Positions 1 through 5,634 of a DNA stretch of 5,777 nucleotides are shown one piece after another. The position numbers and the translations under genes were made by a program. The notes under the pieces were generated by a model. That model was given only the letters and a program-made list of their open reading frames with translations. It was not told the origin of the DNA and did no database searches. Where the stretch lies: the NCBI GenBank assembly GCA_002383665.1, contig DFZI01000039.1, positions 1 through 5,777 of the forward strand. Reading direction: 5' to 3'. The stretch is from Dehalococcoidia bacterium UBA4060. Lineage in GTDB: Bacteria; Chloroflexota; Dehalococcoidia; GIF9; UBA5629. Position 1 is the stretch's first letter; each line of letters starts with the position of its first letter.

Positions 1-906
1 GCAGGGCTGGTTCAAATGATCCAGGAGGCACACAAGGCAGATCCGGATTATAGCGATATAGTGCAGATGAAGCTCGATATATGCCTCGCTCTGGAGCCTT
101 ACTCCAGCGCAGTGCTGCTGGATCCTGAGTATGGAGCAGCACAGTGTCTGGCAGCAGGAGCACTGAAAGGCGGGACAGGTCTCCTGGTCAGCGTAGAGGC
201 CACCGGCTATGAGCAGGATCCCACCGGCCGTATTACCACGCTGCTTAAGGATTGGAGCGTGGAGAAAGTCAAGCGCATGGGCGCTTCTGCTGTCAAGATA
301 CTCGTTTATTACCGCCCTGATATCAAGAAGCTGGCCACCAGGCAGCTTAAGACAATTGCGAAGGTGGCTTCCGACTGCGTCAGATACGACATACCGTTCC
401 TGGTCGAGCCCAAAACCTACAGGATTGAAGATGAAGATATGGATTCAGTGGAATTTGCTGCCCACCTGCCCGAGATGGTGATAGAGACCGCCAGGCAGAT
501 CACGGCATTGCCCGTGGATGTGCTCAAAGCGGAGTTCCCTGCCGACATGAAATATGAGAGGGACGAGGCCAAGATGGCGGAGAATTGTCGCGAGCTTGAC
601 CTTGCCTCGCAGGTGCCCTGGGTCATATTAAGTGCGGGGGTGGATTACGATCTGTTTAAAAAGCAGGTCTCCATCGCCTGTACTGCTGGAGCCTCCGGTT
701 TCCTGGGAGGGCGTGCCATCTGGCAGGAAGCGATTAGTATATTAAAACGGGAGAAAAGGAACGAGTTCCTGATGAATGTGGCGGCAAGGAGGATGCAAGA
801 GCTGGCGGCCATCGCCAATCGCAGTGCCAGACCGTGGCATGCCAAACTGGGGCTGGATGCCAATGCCCTGGCTGAGATTGACCAGAACTGGTATCGCGAG
901 TATTAG
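1..906 (+). CDS. lacD: LacD-like tagatose/fructose-1,6-bisphosphate aldolase (5' partial)
   Basis: The frame is open from base 1 and ends at TAG 904-906, so the start lies upstream. The ATG at 16 is internal, because the family's N-terminal strand with its catalytic Asp is absent; I estimate about 30 residues are missing. Numbering from that ATG, family landmarks are LLDPEYG (34-40), the acidic residue in FLVEPKTY (Glu131), DVLKAE with the expected Schiff-base lysine (Lys171), LSAGVD (205-210) and GGRAIW (231-236), the last two being the likely phosphate-binding loops. Class I LacD aldolases cleave tagatose-1,6-bisphosphate, and commonly fructose-1,6-bisphosphate, to dihydroxyacetone phosphate and glyceraldehyde-3-phosphate in the cytoplasm. 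Pyruvate kinase follows after 9 bases and a PfkB kinase after that, which argues for a glycolytic role. No lacA/lacB isomerase is visible, so fructose-1,6-bisphosphate may be the physiological substrate; this is inference. Family assignment is firm, substrate is not. Confidence 0.86.
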   Translation, partial: AGLVQMIQEAHKADPDYSDIVQMKLDICLALEPYSSAVLLDPEYGAAQCLAAGALKGGTGLLVSVEATGYEQDPTGRITTLLKDWSVEKVKRMGASAVKILVYYRPDIKKLATRQLKTIAKVASDCVRYDIPFLVEPKTYRIEDEDMDSVEFAAHLPEMVIETARQITALPVDVLKAEFPADMKYERDEAKMAENCRELDLASQVPWVILSAGVDYDLFKKQVSIACTAGASGFLGGRAIWQEAISILKREKRNEFLMNVAARRMQELAAIANRSARPWHAKLGLDANALAEIDQNWYREY

Positions 907-915
907 ACCCTGGCT

Positions 916-2358
916 ATGAAAGAAAAGTTAATTGAAAATACACGTGTTCGCAGGACACGGATAGTTTGTACGATAGGTCCGGCCAGCATTATCCCCGCTA
1001 TGCTCAAACAGCTTATAAATTCAGGGATGAATGTGGCGCGTATCAATGCCTCTCATGGCACGCCTGAAGAGCACGAGAATTATATTAAAACCATACGACG
1101 TGAGGCCGACAAGCGGAAGCTTCCTGTGGCAATTTTGCTGGATCTGCCTGGCCCCAAGGAACGCACAGGCAGAACAAAAAAGGGTGGCATAAAGCTACGC
1201 GAGGGAGCAGAATTCATATTGACCACGCGTGACATTCTCGGTGATGAAAACCAGGTCTCCGTTGATCTTCCTGAGCTTCCCCGGCAGGTTAAGTTGGGGC
1301 AGGAGATCTTCCTTGATGATGGCCAGATCAAGCTTGAGGTTACCTCTATCAGCCATGAGAGTGTGAAGTGCAGGGTGATCAGTGGCGGCCGGTTGCTTGA
1401 TAACAAAGGCATCAATGTCCCGGGTGTTAAATGGGAGACCGATTCGGTAACTGCTGAAGACTGGCAACACCTCGAGACGGGAATTGCTCAGGGCATCGAC
1501 TTTGTCGGCTTATCCTTCGTGCAGAAGCCGGAGGATATCAACAGGGTACGTACTTTTCTCAAAGAACATAATTCTGCAGCCCAGATCATAGCAAAAATTG
1601 AGCGATCCGAGGCGCTGGATAATTTCGATGGCATACTTGATGTTACCGATGGAGTGATGGTGGCGCGGGGTGACCTGGGTGTGCAGATACCCATTCAGCG
1701 TGTGCCTATCGTTCAAAAAGAGCTGATACGTAAATGCAACCGTGTTGGCAAGCCCGTGATAGTGGCTACGCAGATGCTGGAATCAATGGTTGATTCGCCC
1801 ATTCCTACACGTGCCGAGGCCACGGATGTAGCTAATGCTATCTTCGATGGCGCTGATGCGGTTATGCTTTCCGAGGAAACAGCCATCGGGCATTACCCGG
1901 TGGAGGCTGTTAACATCATGCATTTAATCGCGCTGGAGACTGAGGCAGTTCTTCCTTATGAAGAAATGTTCGCCAGCCGTGGCAAGGACCTGCAACCCCT
2001 GACCGATGATGCTATTAGCTATGCTGCCTGCCATACTGCTCACCAGATTGGGGCCAGAGCTGTAATCGCCTATACTGCCTCGGGCAGCACGGCGAGACGT
2101 GTATCCAAATACCGTCCCCGTACCCCTATCGTAGCTGTTACACCCAATGAGATAATCCAGAGGCAGCTATCGCTTTCCTGGGGTGTTACCTCCATGAAAG
2201 TAAAGGAATCGAAGCTCATTGTAAGCATGTTCAAAGTTGCTGCTGAAGCTGTATGTAAGGCCGGCCTTGCCGGCAAGGGTGATCTGGTCGTGGTCACGGC
2301 GGGGGTTCCTATCGGACAGACCGGCAGCACCAATATGCTCAAAGTTGAAAGGATATAA
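916..2358 (+). CDS. pyk: Pyruvate kinase
   Basis: Full-length pyruvate kinase (480 aa, within the usual 470-490), converting phosphoenolpyruvate and ADP to pyruvate and ATP. The sequence shows the N-terminal strand RRTRIVCTIGPAS (12-24), the nucleotide/K+ region RINASHG (42-48), a B domain of roughly residues 86-180, IIAKIE with catalytic Lys227 and metal-binding Glu229, MVARGDLG with metal-binding Asp253, ATQMLESM with Thr285, and PTRAEATDVANAIFDGADA. The C-terminal allosteric-type domain (about 360-480) carries SGSTARRVSKYRP and ends TAGVPIGQTGSTNMLKV. There is no extra C-terminal PEP-utiliser domain. Odd points: the usual NFSHG is NASHG, and the cation-site segment is LPGPKERTG (77-85) with Lys81 where K+-dependent enzymes have Glu. 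The ATG at 916 is the only plausible start before the first conserved strand; its Shine-Dalgarno is weak, so translation is probably coupled to the aldolase gene ending 9 bases earlier. Confidence 0.96.
   Translation: MKEKLIENTRVRRTRIVCTIGPASIIPAMLKQLINSGMNVARINASHGTPEEHENYIKTIRREADKRKLPVAILLDLPGPKERTGRTKKGGIKLREGAEFILTTRDILGDENQVSVDLPELPRQVKLGQEIFLDDGQIKLEVTSISHESVKCRVISGGRLLDNKGINVPGVKWETDSVTAEDWQHLETGIAQGIDFVGLSFVQKPEDINRVRTFLKEHNSAAQIIAKIERSEALDNFDGILDVTDGVMVARGDLGVQIPIQRVPIVQKELIRKCNRVGKPVIVATQMLESMVDSPIPTRAEATDVANAIFDGADAVMLSEETAIGHYPVEAVNIMHLIALETEAVLPYEEMFASRGKDLQPLTDDAISYAACHTAHQIGARAVIAYTASGSTARRVSKYRPRTPIVAVTPNEIIQRQLSLSWGVTSMKVKESKLIVSMFKVAAEAVCKAGLAGKGDLVVVTAGVPIGQTGSTNMLKVERI
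2347..2353 (+). promoter_or_regulatory. Ribosome binding site for the PfkB-family kinase
   Basis: GAAAGGA lies within the last codons of pyk with a 5-base spacing to the ATG at 2359. It supports that start and implies translational coupling, since the pyk stop codon TAA directly abuts the kinase ATG. Confidence 0.7.
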
Positions 2359-3294
2359 ATGATCGCTACCGTGACACTCAACCCTGCTCTTGACCAGCAT
2401 GTTGAAGTTGATAACCTTGTGCTGGATGATACAAACCGCTGGGTCAGCTTTAAACGACAACCTGGGGGTAAGGGCATCAATGTGTCCAGGGTGCTACGTG
2501 AACTGGGTGGGGAAACGGTCGCTTACGGCTTCATCGGCGGCCATGCTGGCGACGATATCGAGCGTCTTTTGAAAGAAGAAGGTGTACATACCGATTTTAC
2601 ACGTATCAAGACCGAGATAAGGAGCAATTTTATTATCACCGATCTCAAGACACACCGTCAGACCCGTATCTCTGCCCCAGGTCCGCGGGTAACCCCGGGA
2701 GAGTTCAAAAAACTGCTGGACAGGATTACAGGCCTTAAGCCCCGCCCGCAATATATTATCTTTGCCGGCAGTGTGCCGCCTGGTGTGCCCTATTATATTT
2801 ATCGTGAGTTGATCGACAGGATGAAGGTGCTGGGTATCAGGACCGTGCTCGATGCAGCGGATATGTGGCTGATCGAGGGCATACATGCCCGGCCTGATAT
2901 TATTAAGCCCAATGTTAGGGAAGCACAAACTCTGCTCGGCGTCGAGCTAAAAACGGAAGAAGATATAATTTGTGCCGTCAAGACCATTGTGGGCATGGGT
3001 GTAGGTATCGCTGCCATCTCGAGGGGTCCCGATGGCATGATTATTGCCGATGGGAATGTGATACTCAAAGTTGTACCACCTCAAGTCGAGGTCATGAGCA
3101 CTGTCGGGGCCGGAGACTCTACCGTGGCAGGCCTTGTGTTCAAGCTCAGTGAGGGAGGCAGCCTGGAAGAGGCATCACGTTTGGCTGTAGCTGCGGGCAC
3201 TGCTGCTACACTGACACCTGGCACAGAGCTTTGTCATAAAGAAGATGTGGAAAGGCTGTTACCACTGGTCAAAGTGGAAAAGATGCCTAATTAA
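2359..3294 (+). CDS. PfkB-family hexose-phosphate kinase (1-phosphofructokinase / tagatose-6-phosphate kinase type)
   Basis: This ribokinase/PfkB-fold kinase of 311 aa matches the FruK/LacC/PfkB subfamily in length and motifs. Visible are the N-terminal TLNPALD (6-12), the glycine-rich substrate signature GGKGIN (36-41), the AGSVPPGV loop (136-143), KPNVREAQTLLG (183-194), SRGPDG (221-226) and the C-terminal anion-hole signature GAGDS (250-254) with Asp253 as the expected catalytic base. Members phosphorylate fructose-1-phosphate, fructose-6-phosphate or tagatose-6-phosphate with ATP to a bisphosphate, the substrate class cleaved by the aldolase at the start of this operon. The ATG follows the pyruvate kinase TAA with no intervening base. 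A GAAAGGA Shine-Dalgarno (2347-2353) sits inside the end of pyk, 5 bases from the ATG, so this is clearly an operon partner. Which sugar phosphate it uses cannot be decided from sequence alone, so I give no symbol. No PTS or fru regulator is in view. Confidence 0.92.
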   Translation: MIATVTLNPALDQHVEVDNLVLDDTNRWVSFKRQPGGKGINVSRVLRELGGETVAYGFIGGHAGDDIERLLKEEGVHTDFTRIKTEIRSNFIITDLKTHRQTRISAPGPRVTPGEFKKLLDRITGLKPRPQYIIFAGSVPPGVPYYIYRELIDRMKVLGIRTVLDAADMWLIEGIHARPDIIKPNVREAQTLLGVELKTEEDIICAVKTIVGMGVGIAAISRGPDGMIIADGNVILKVVPPQVEVMSTVGAGDSTVAGLVFKLSEGGSLEEASRLAVAAGTAATLTPGTELCHKEDVERLLPLVKVEKMPN

Positions 3295-3347
3295 CAGGGT
3301 AATTTTGAATTTGTTTTAAGCTGTGAGGGTAGGGGGATTTACATGTC

Positions 3348-4034
3348 CTACGGCTGCGTGTATCCCTGGCAGCTCCCCTTGCTGCAGTGTCCCCAGTTAG
3401 GCCATATCTGCTGTGCGTAGGCGCTCCGCTTTGGTGTATATCCTGTGCTGTCAGTGTAAACTCCGTTAGAGCTATTACCGGCTTCGTCAGTCATCTGGAT
3501 TTCAATAATCTCCCCGCTGGATGTCGTCAGGGTGACGCCCGTCGGCAGGTAAGCGGGGCTGCTCTCTGAGGATGCCTCGATTTGTGATGGATCGAGTGAC
3601 GGAGATGCCTGCCCGCTGGGGCTGGAGACTGTTATCTTTGGCTGGCTGTCCGGTATGGCTATGCCTGTACTGACCGTTTGTAAAATGGCGTTGGTTGTGT
3701 CGATTTTGGTAGCGCTGGAACTGCCGGGATTGGTGAAGATCAGCGCAATCAGGCCAATAATAAATAACGAGATGACAATAGCGGGCCATGGACCGGTTTT
3801 CTTTTCTTCAGCATTACTGTGAATTGGCATATGCCGGGTCTGACCGTATCTGCAATCAGTGCTACCGGGCCAGTAGAGTCGGCAGTAGCAATTAGGGCAG
3901 TAAGCATAACGGTTATCCACCCAGGTGCCACAAGAAGGACAGCTATAATAAAGCTGTTGCCTGCAGTTACCGCATGAAGCAGACCCTACCAGGTTATATG
4001 CCCCGCATCTATGACAGGGAAAATACTGTTGCAT
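3348..4034 (-). CDS. Membrane-anchored double zinc-ribbon protein, function unknown
   Basis: I do not recognise a named family beyond the zinc ribbons. Counting from the ATG at 4034, there are four CxxC knuckles: C7/C10 with C21/C24, then C32/C35 with C46/C49, giving two tandem zinc ribbons. A charged, His-containing linker (about 60-80) follows, then one hydrophobic span (about 83-101, WPAIVISLFIIGLIALIF), and then a Ser/Thr/Pro-rich tail of about 125 residues with two more cysteines near the end (C217, C222). No signal peptide precedes the ribbons, so the likely topology is ribbons in the cytoplasm and tail outside. A GTG at 4040 two codons upstream is an alternative start; neither start has a good Shine-Dalgarno, and I prefer ATG. 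The gene has its own promoter candidate upstream and converges on the glycolytic operon. Sensing, scaffolding or envelope roles are possible, but nothing here decides. That it is real coding sequence is well supported by the periodic CxxC pattern and the clean membrane span. Confidence 0.8.
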   Translation of the reverse strand: MQQYFPCHRCGAYNLVGSASCGNCRQQLYYSCPSCGTWVDNRYAYCPNCYCRLYWPGSTDCRYGQTRHMPIHSNAEEKKTGPWPAIVISLFIIGLIALIFTNPGSSSATKIDTTNAILQTVSTGIAIPDSQPKITVSSPSGQASPSLDPSQIEASSESSPAYLPTGVTLTTSSGEIIEIQMTDEAGNSSNGVYTDSTGYTPKRSAYAQQIWPNWGHCSKGSCQGYTQP

Positions 4035-4052
4035 TTCCACTCACTCTAAATA

Positions 4053-4070
4053 CGAATATAAAAACATTCG
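4053..4070. repeat. Short inverted repeat in the zinc-ribbon gene leader
   Basis: CGAAT (4053-4057) and ATTCG (4066-4070) are perfect complements separated by 8 A/T-rich bases. The element starts just downstream of the predicted transcription start near 4073. It could be an operator or a weak leader hairpin. Five base pairs is short enough to be chance. Confidence 0.3.
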
Positions 4071-4079
4071 CATGTTGCA

Positions 4080-4109
4080 ATTATAGGCATATACATGACA
4101 TAAATGCAA
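4080..4109 (-). promoter_or_regulatory. Sigma-70-type promoter of the zinc-ribbon gene
   Basis: On the minus strand a TTGCAT -35 (4104-4109) is followed after 18 bases by a perfect TATAAT -10 (4080-4085). Transcription should begin near 4073, giving a leader of about 40 nt before the ATG at 4034. The -35 lies inside one arm of the 13-bp inverted repeat at 4103-4175. Confidence 0.6.
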
Positions 4110-4175
4110 AATAGCGGTTAACACTTTATATGGATAGCTATCATCTCGCCGGCACGTAATCAGCTATTTTGCATT
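4103..4175. repeat. 13-bp perfect inverted repeat spanning the methyltransferase 3' end
   Basis: AATGCAAAATAGC (4103-4115) is exactly complementary to GCTATTTTGCATT (4163-4175), with a 47-base spacer that contains the methyltransferase stop codon and a 10-bp palindrome GATAGCTATC (4133-4142). One arm is coding (last codons of the methyltransferase); the other covers the -35 of the zinc-ribbon promoter. In the methyltransferase mRNA the arms could pair into a long A/U-rich stem, but no U-run follows, so it is not a classical terminator. Alternatively the arms are two oppositely oriented protein-binding sites with centres 60 bp apart. Confidence 0.6.
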
Positions 4176-5058
4176 GTTTGAGCCGCTTCTCTGCGATATC
4201 ACAATATCTCTGCTCTATCTCGTAGCCCACATATCTGCGGTTGGTCTTTTTAGCTGCCAGCGCTGTGGTGCCTGCGCCGATAAAGGGATCGAGAACTACA
4301 TCACCTTCCGCTGTGTATAGCTGAATGCACCTGTAAGGAAGCTCGATGGGAAATGGTGCGGGGTGACCGGTATTTTTAGCCGGCTCGGCAGTAAAATGCC
4401 AGATACTCCTGGTATATTCAAGGAACTGCTCCTTGCTGATGGTCGGCCTGCGGCCCTGCAGCGGGCGGTAATAAGACTGTTTGCAAAATACAAGTATATA
4501 TTCATGTGTATCCCGCAGTGTGGGGTTGGTGGGTGATTTCCAGCTTCCCCAGGCCGTTGAGCGGCTGGCGCTTCCGCCCTTGTCCCACAGTATCTCTCCC
4601 CTCATCAAGTATCCAAGCTCTATCAGATCCTGGCTGATATAGGCATTTATGGGCAGGTAGGGAGCCCTGCCCAGATTAGCCAGGTTGATGCAGATGCGAC
4701 CTCCGGGCACCAGAATCCGGTACACTTCCCGAAACACGCGGCGCAGGAGGTCACGGTAATCAGGAAGCGAGAGGTCCTTATCATATTCCTTTCCCACATT
4801 ATAAGGAGGCGAGGTTATGACAAGGTGTACACTGTTATCAGGCAACTCGCTCATACGTTCACTGGACTTGCAGAAAATGCGATTGGTAGCTTCACGCGGC
4901 AGGGGTGTCTCTGTATATGTTACATTTGAGATAGAAGATATCCCACTGTAAAGCCGTCCCGAGTAGAAGATAGAAGAATTATGGCCGAATCTGCCCGGTG
5001 AGCCAAATATACTGGTTCTGGTTCCCTTTTGTGGTCTTTTGCCATTTAATCCCGTCAT
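4141..5058 (-). CDS. Beta-class DNA amino-methyltransferase (probably cytosine-N4 or adenine-N6)
   Basis: This enzyme transfers a methyl group from S-adenosylmethionine to an exocyclic amino group in DNA. The catalytic motif TSPPY (82-86) precedes the SAM-binding motif DPFIGAGTT (257-265), with the variable, presumably target-recognising region between them: the beta-class order. Other landmarks are LVPGGRICINLANLGR (116-131), DTHEYILVFCK (183-193), HPAPFPIELP (232-241) and YVGYEIEQRYCDIAEKRL (276-293). TSPP rather than DPP favours cytosine-N4, but exceptions exist, and the target site cannot be read from sequence. At 305 aa the length is normal, yet the first 55 or so residues are Ser/Gly/Arg-rich and lack recognisable motifs. 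The ATG at 5058 is the only ATG/GTG/TTG in frame before Met69, which lies just 13 residues ahead of the catalytic motif, so the start is fairly secure despite no Shine-Dalgarno. No endonuclease gene is adjacent, so it appears to be an orphan methyltransferase within this window. Confidence 0.92.
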   Translation of the reverse strand: MTGLNGKRPQKGTRTSIFGSPGRFGHNSSIFYSGRLYSGISSISNVTYTETPLPREATNRIFCKSSERMSELPDNSVHLVITSPPYNVGKEYDKDLSLPDYRDLLRRVFREVYRILVPGGRICINLANLGRAPYLPINAYISQDLIELGYLMRGEILWDKGGSASRSTAWGSWKSPTNPTLRDTHEYILVFCKQSYYRPLQGRRPTISKEQFLEYTRSIWHFTAEPAKNTGHPAPFPIELPYRCIQLYTAEGDVVLDPFIGAGTTALAAKKTNRRYVGYEIEQRYCDIAEKRLKQCKIADYVPAR

Positions 5059-5067
5059 ATTTTACTT

Positions 5068-5095
5068 ATTATGCCATTGAATATATGACTGTCAA
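5068..5095 (-). promoter_or_regulatory. Promoter of the DNA methyltransferase gene
   Basis: On the minus strand a consensus TTGACA (5090-5095) is followed after 16 bases by CATAAT (5068-5073), five of six matches to the -10. Only 9 bases separate the -10 from the ATG at 5058, so transcription should start within about 3 nt of the start codon. A leaderless or nearly leaderless mRNA would explain the missing Shine-Dalgarno. Confidence 0.6.
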
Positions 5096-5125
5096 GGTTC
5101 GTTTAAGACAAGTGGTTGCTCTCCA

Positions 5126-5155
5126 TTGACAACGGGTGCATTGAAGTGCTATTAA
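5126..5155 (+). promoter_or_regulatory. Promoter of the ABM-domain gene
   Basis: A perfect TTGACA -35 (5126-5131) is followed after 18 bases by TATTAA (5150-5155), four of six matches to the -10. The transcription start would be near 5162, about 70 nt before the ATG at 5231. Its -35 lies 30 bp from the TTGACA of the divergent methyltransferase promoter. The -35 is strong evidence; the exact -10 is less certain. Confidence 0.55.
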
Positions 5156-5166
5156 ATCTATAGAAG

Positions 5167-5196
5167 CCCTGATGTAAATAGGAATATGCATCAGGG
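5167..5196 (+). repeat. Stem-loop in the 5' leader of the ABM-domain transcript
   Basis: CCCTGATG (5167-5174) pairs perfectly with CATCAGGG (5189-5196), an 8-bp stem with a 14-base loop. It would begin a few bases after the predicted transcription start. No U-run follows on either strand, so it is not an intrinsic terminator. It could be a 5' stabilising stem, a protein-binding operator shared by the divergent genes, or a small regulatory leader; I see no match to a known riboswitch. Confidence 0.5.
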
Positions 5197-5217
5197 AAAA
5201 GATAGGTGACACAGACT

Positions 5218-5223
5218 GGGAGG
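5218..5223 (+). promoter_or_regulatory. Shine-Dalgarno of the ABM-domain gene
   Basis: GGGAGG lies 7 bases upstream of the ATG at 5231, close to the ideal anti-SD match and spacing; a second GGAG follows at 5225-5228. This fixes the start and contrasts with the absent Shine-Dalgarno of the divergent methyltransferase gene. Confidence 0.75.
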
Positions 5224-5230
5224 TGGAGAG

Positions 5231-5527
5231 ATGATCAAGGTTGTTATGGAACGTCATTGCAAGCCGGGCAACGAGAATGCCCTGGCCAGCCTGCTGGTCG
5301 ACCTCAGAACTAGAGCTATGAGGCAGCCGGGCTATGTAACGGGCGAAACATTGATTAAAATCGATGAACCGACCTTTTATTTCACTATCGGAACATGGAC
5401 GCGTATCGATGCTTGGCATGCCTGGGAGGCTGACGAAGCGCGCTTCGAGTTAACCAGGATGATAGACGGGCTTCTTTCCGAAGAACCTAAAACTTATATT
5501 TGTGCCCCTGTCAACGAAGGGGAGTAG
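5231..5527 (+). CDS. ABM-domain (antibiotic biosynthesis monooxygenase-like) small protein
   Basis: This 98-aa protein has the length and pattern of a single dimeric alpha/beta-barrel ABM domain. It opens with strand IKVVMERHCKPG (2-13), then a helix with ALASLLVDLRTRAM (17-30), the characteristic QPGYVTGETL (32-41), a strand FYFTIGTW (49-56), and the typical helix with DAWHAWEADEARFEL (60-74). Family members range from quinone/anthrone monooxygenases and haem-degrading enzymes to proteins with no known reaction. Nothing visible here identifies a substrate, and no biosynthetic cluster surrounds it, so 'monooxygenase' is a family label only. It is likely cytoplasmic and dimeric. It has its own promoter, a leader hairpin and a strong Shine-Dalgarno, and it is transcribed divergently from the methyltransferase. 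Confidence is high that it is a gene with this fold, low on activity. Confidence 0.88.
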   Translation: MIKVVMERHCKPGNENALASLLVDLRTRAMRQPGYVTGETLIKIDEPTFYFTIGTWTRIDAWHAWEADEARFELTRMIDGLLSEEPKTYICAPVNEGE

Positions 5528-5545
5528 GCTCATGCTTCAAGATAT

Positions 5546-5566
5546 CTGGTACCTGCCCAGTACCAG
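5546..5566. repeat. 7-bp perfect inverted repeat downstream of the ABM gene
   Basis: CTGGTAC (5546-5552) and GTACCAG (5560-5566) are exact complements around a 7-base loop. It lies between two convergent genes, where a terminator is expected, but neither strand shows a T-run after the stem. It may reduce read-through or be part of a Rho-dependent end; it also sits inside a doubtful 23-codon ORF. The rest of 5528-5634 shows only a 10-bp palindrome AATTTAAATT at 5602-5611. Confidence 0.4.
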
Positions 5567-5634
5567 GCTGCCGTTGATTCCGCCGATTGATCGTAAAGAA
5601 TAATTTAAATTGAGCGAAGGGTTGCTGCATAGGG

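Noticed and set aside
2070..2480. Long minus-strand open frame (136 codons) opposite pyk and the start of the kinase gene
   Set aside because: Both plus-strand genes show full, continuous family motifs here. The antisense translation has no recognisable motif and no start context, so it is a shadow frame.
2494..2928. Minus-strand open frame (144 codons) opposite the PfkB-family kinase
   Set aside because: It is antisense to a well-supported gene and its translation resembles no domain I recognise.
3289..3306. AATTA/TAATT inverted repeat followed by TTTT after the PfkB kinase gene, as an intrinsic terminator
   Set aside because: The stem is only five A/T pairs, so it would be too unstable. 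The 53-base convergent gap 3295-3347 shows no better hairpin on either strand.
5069..5419. Minus-strand open frame (116 codons) across the divergent promoter region and ABM gene
   Set aside because: It overlaps the promoters, leader hairpin and the N-terminal two thirds of the ABM gene, and shows no domain pattern.
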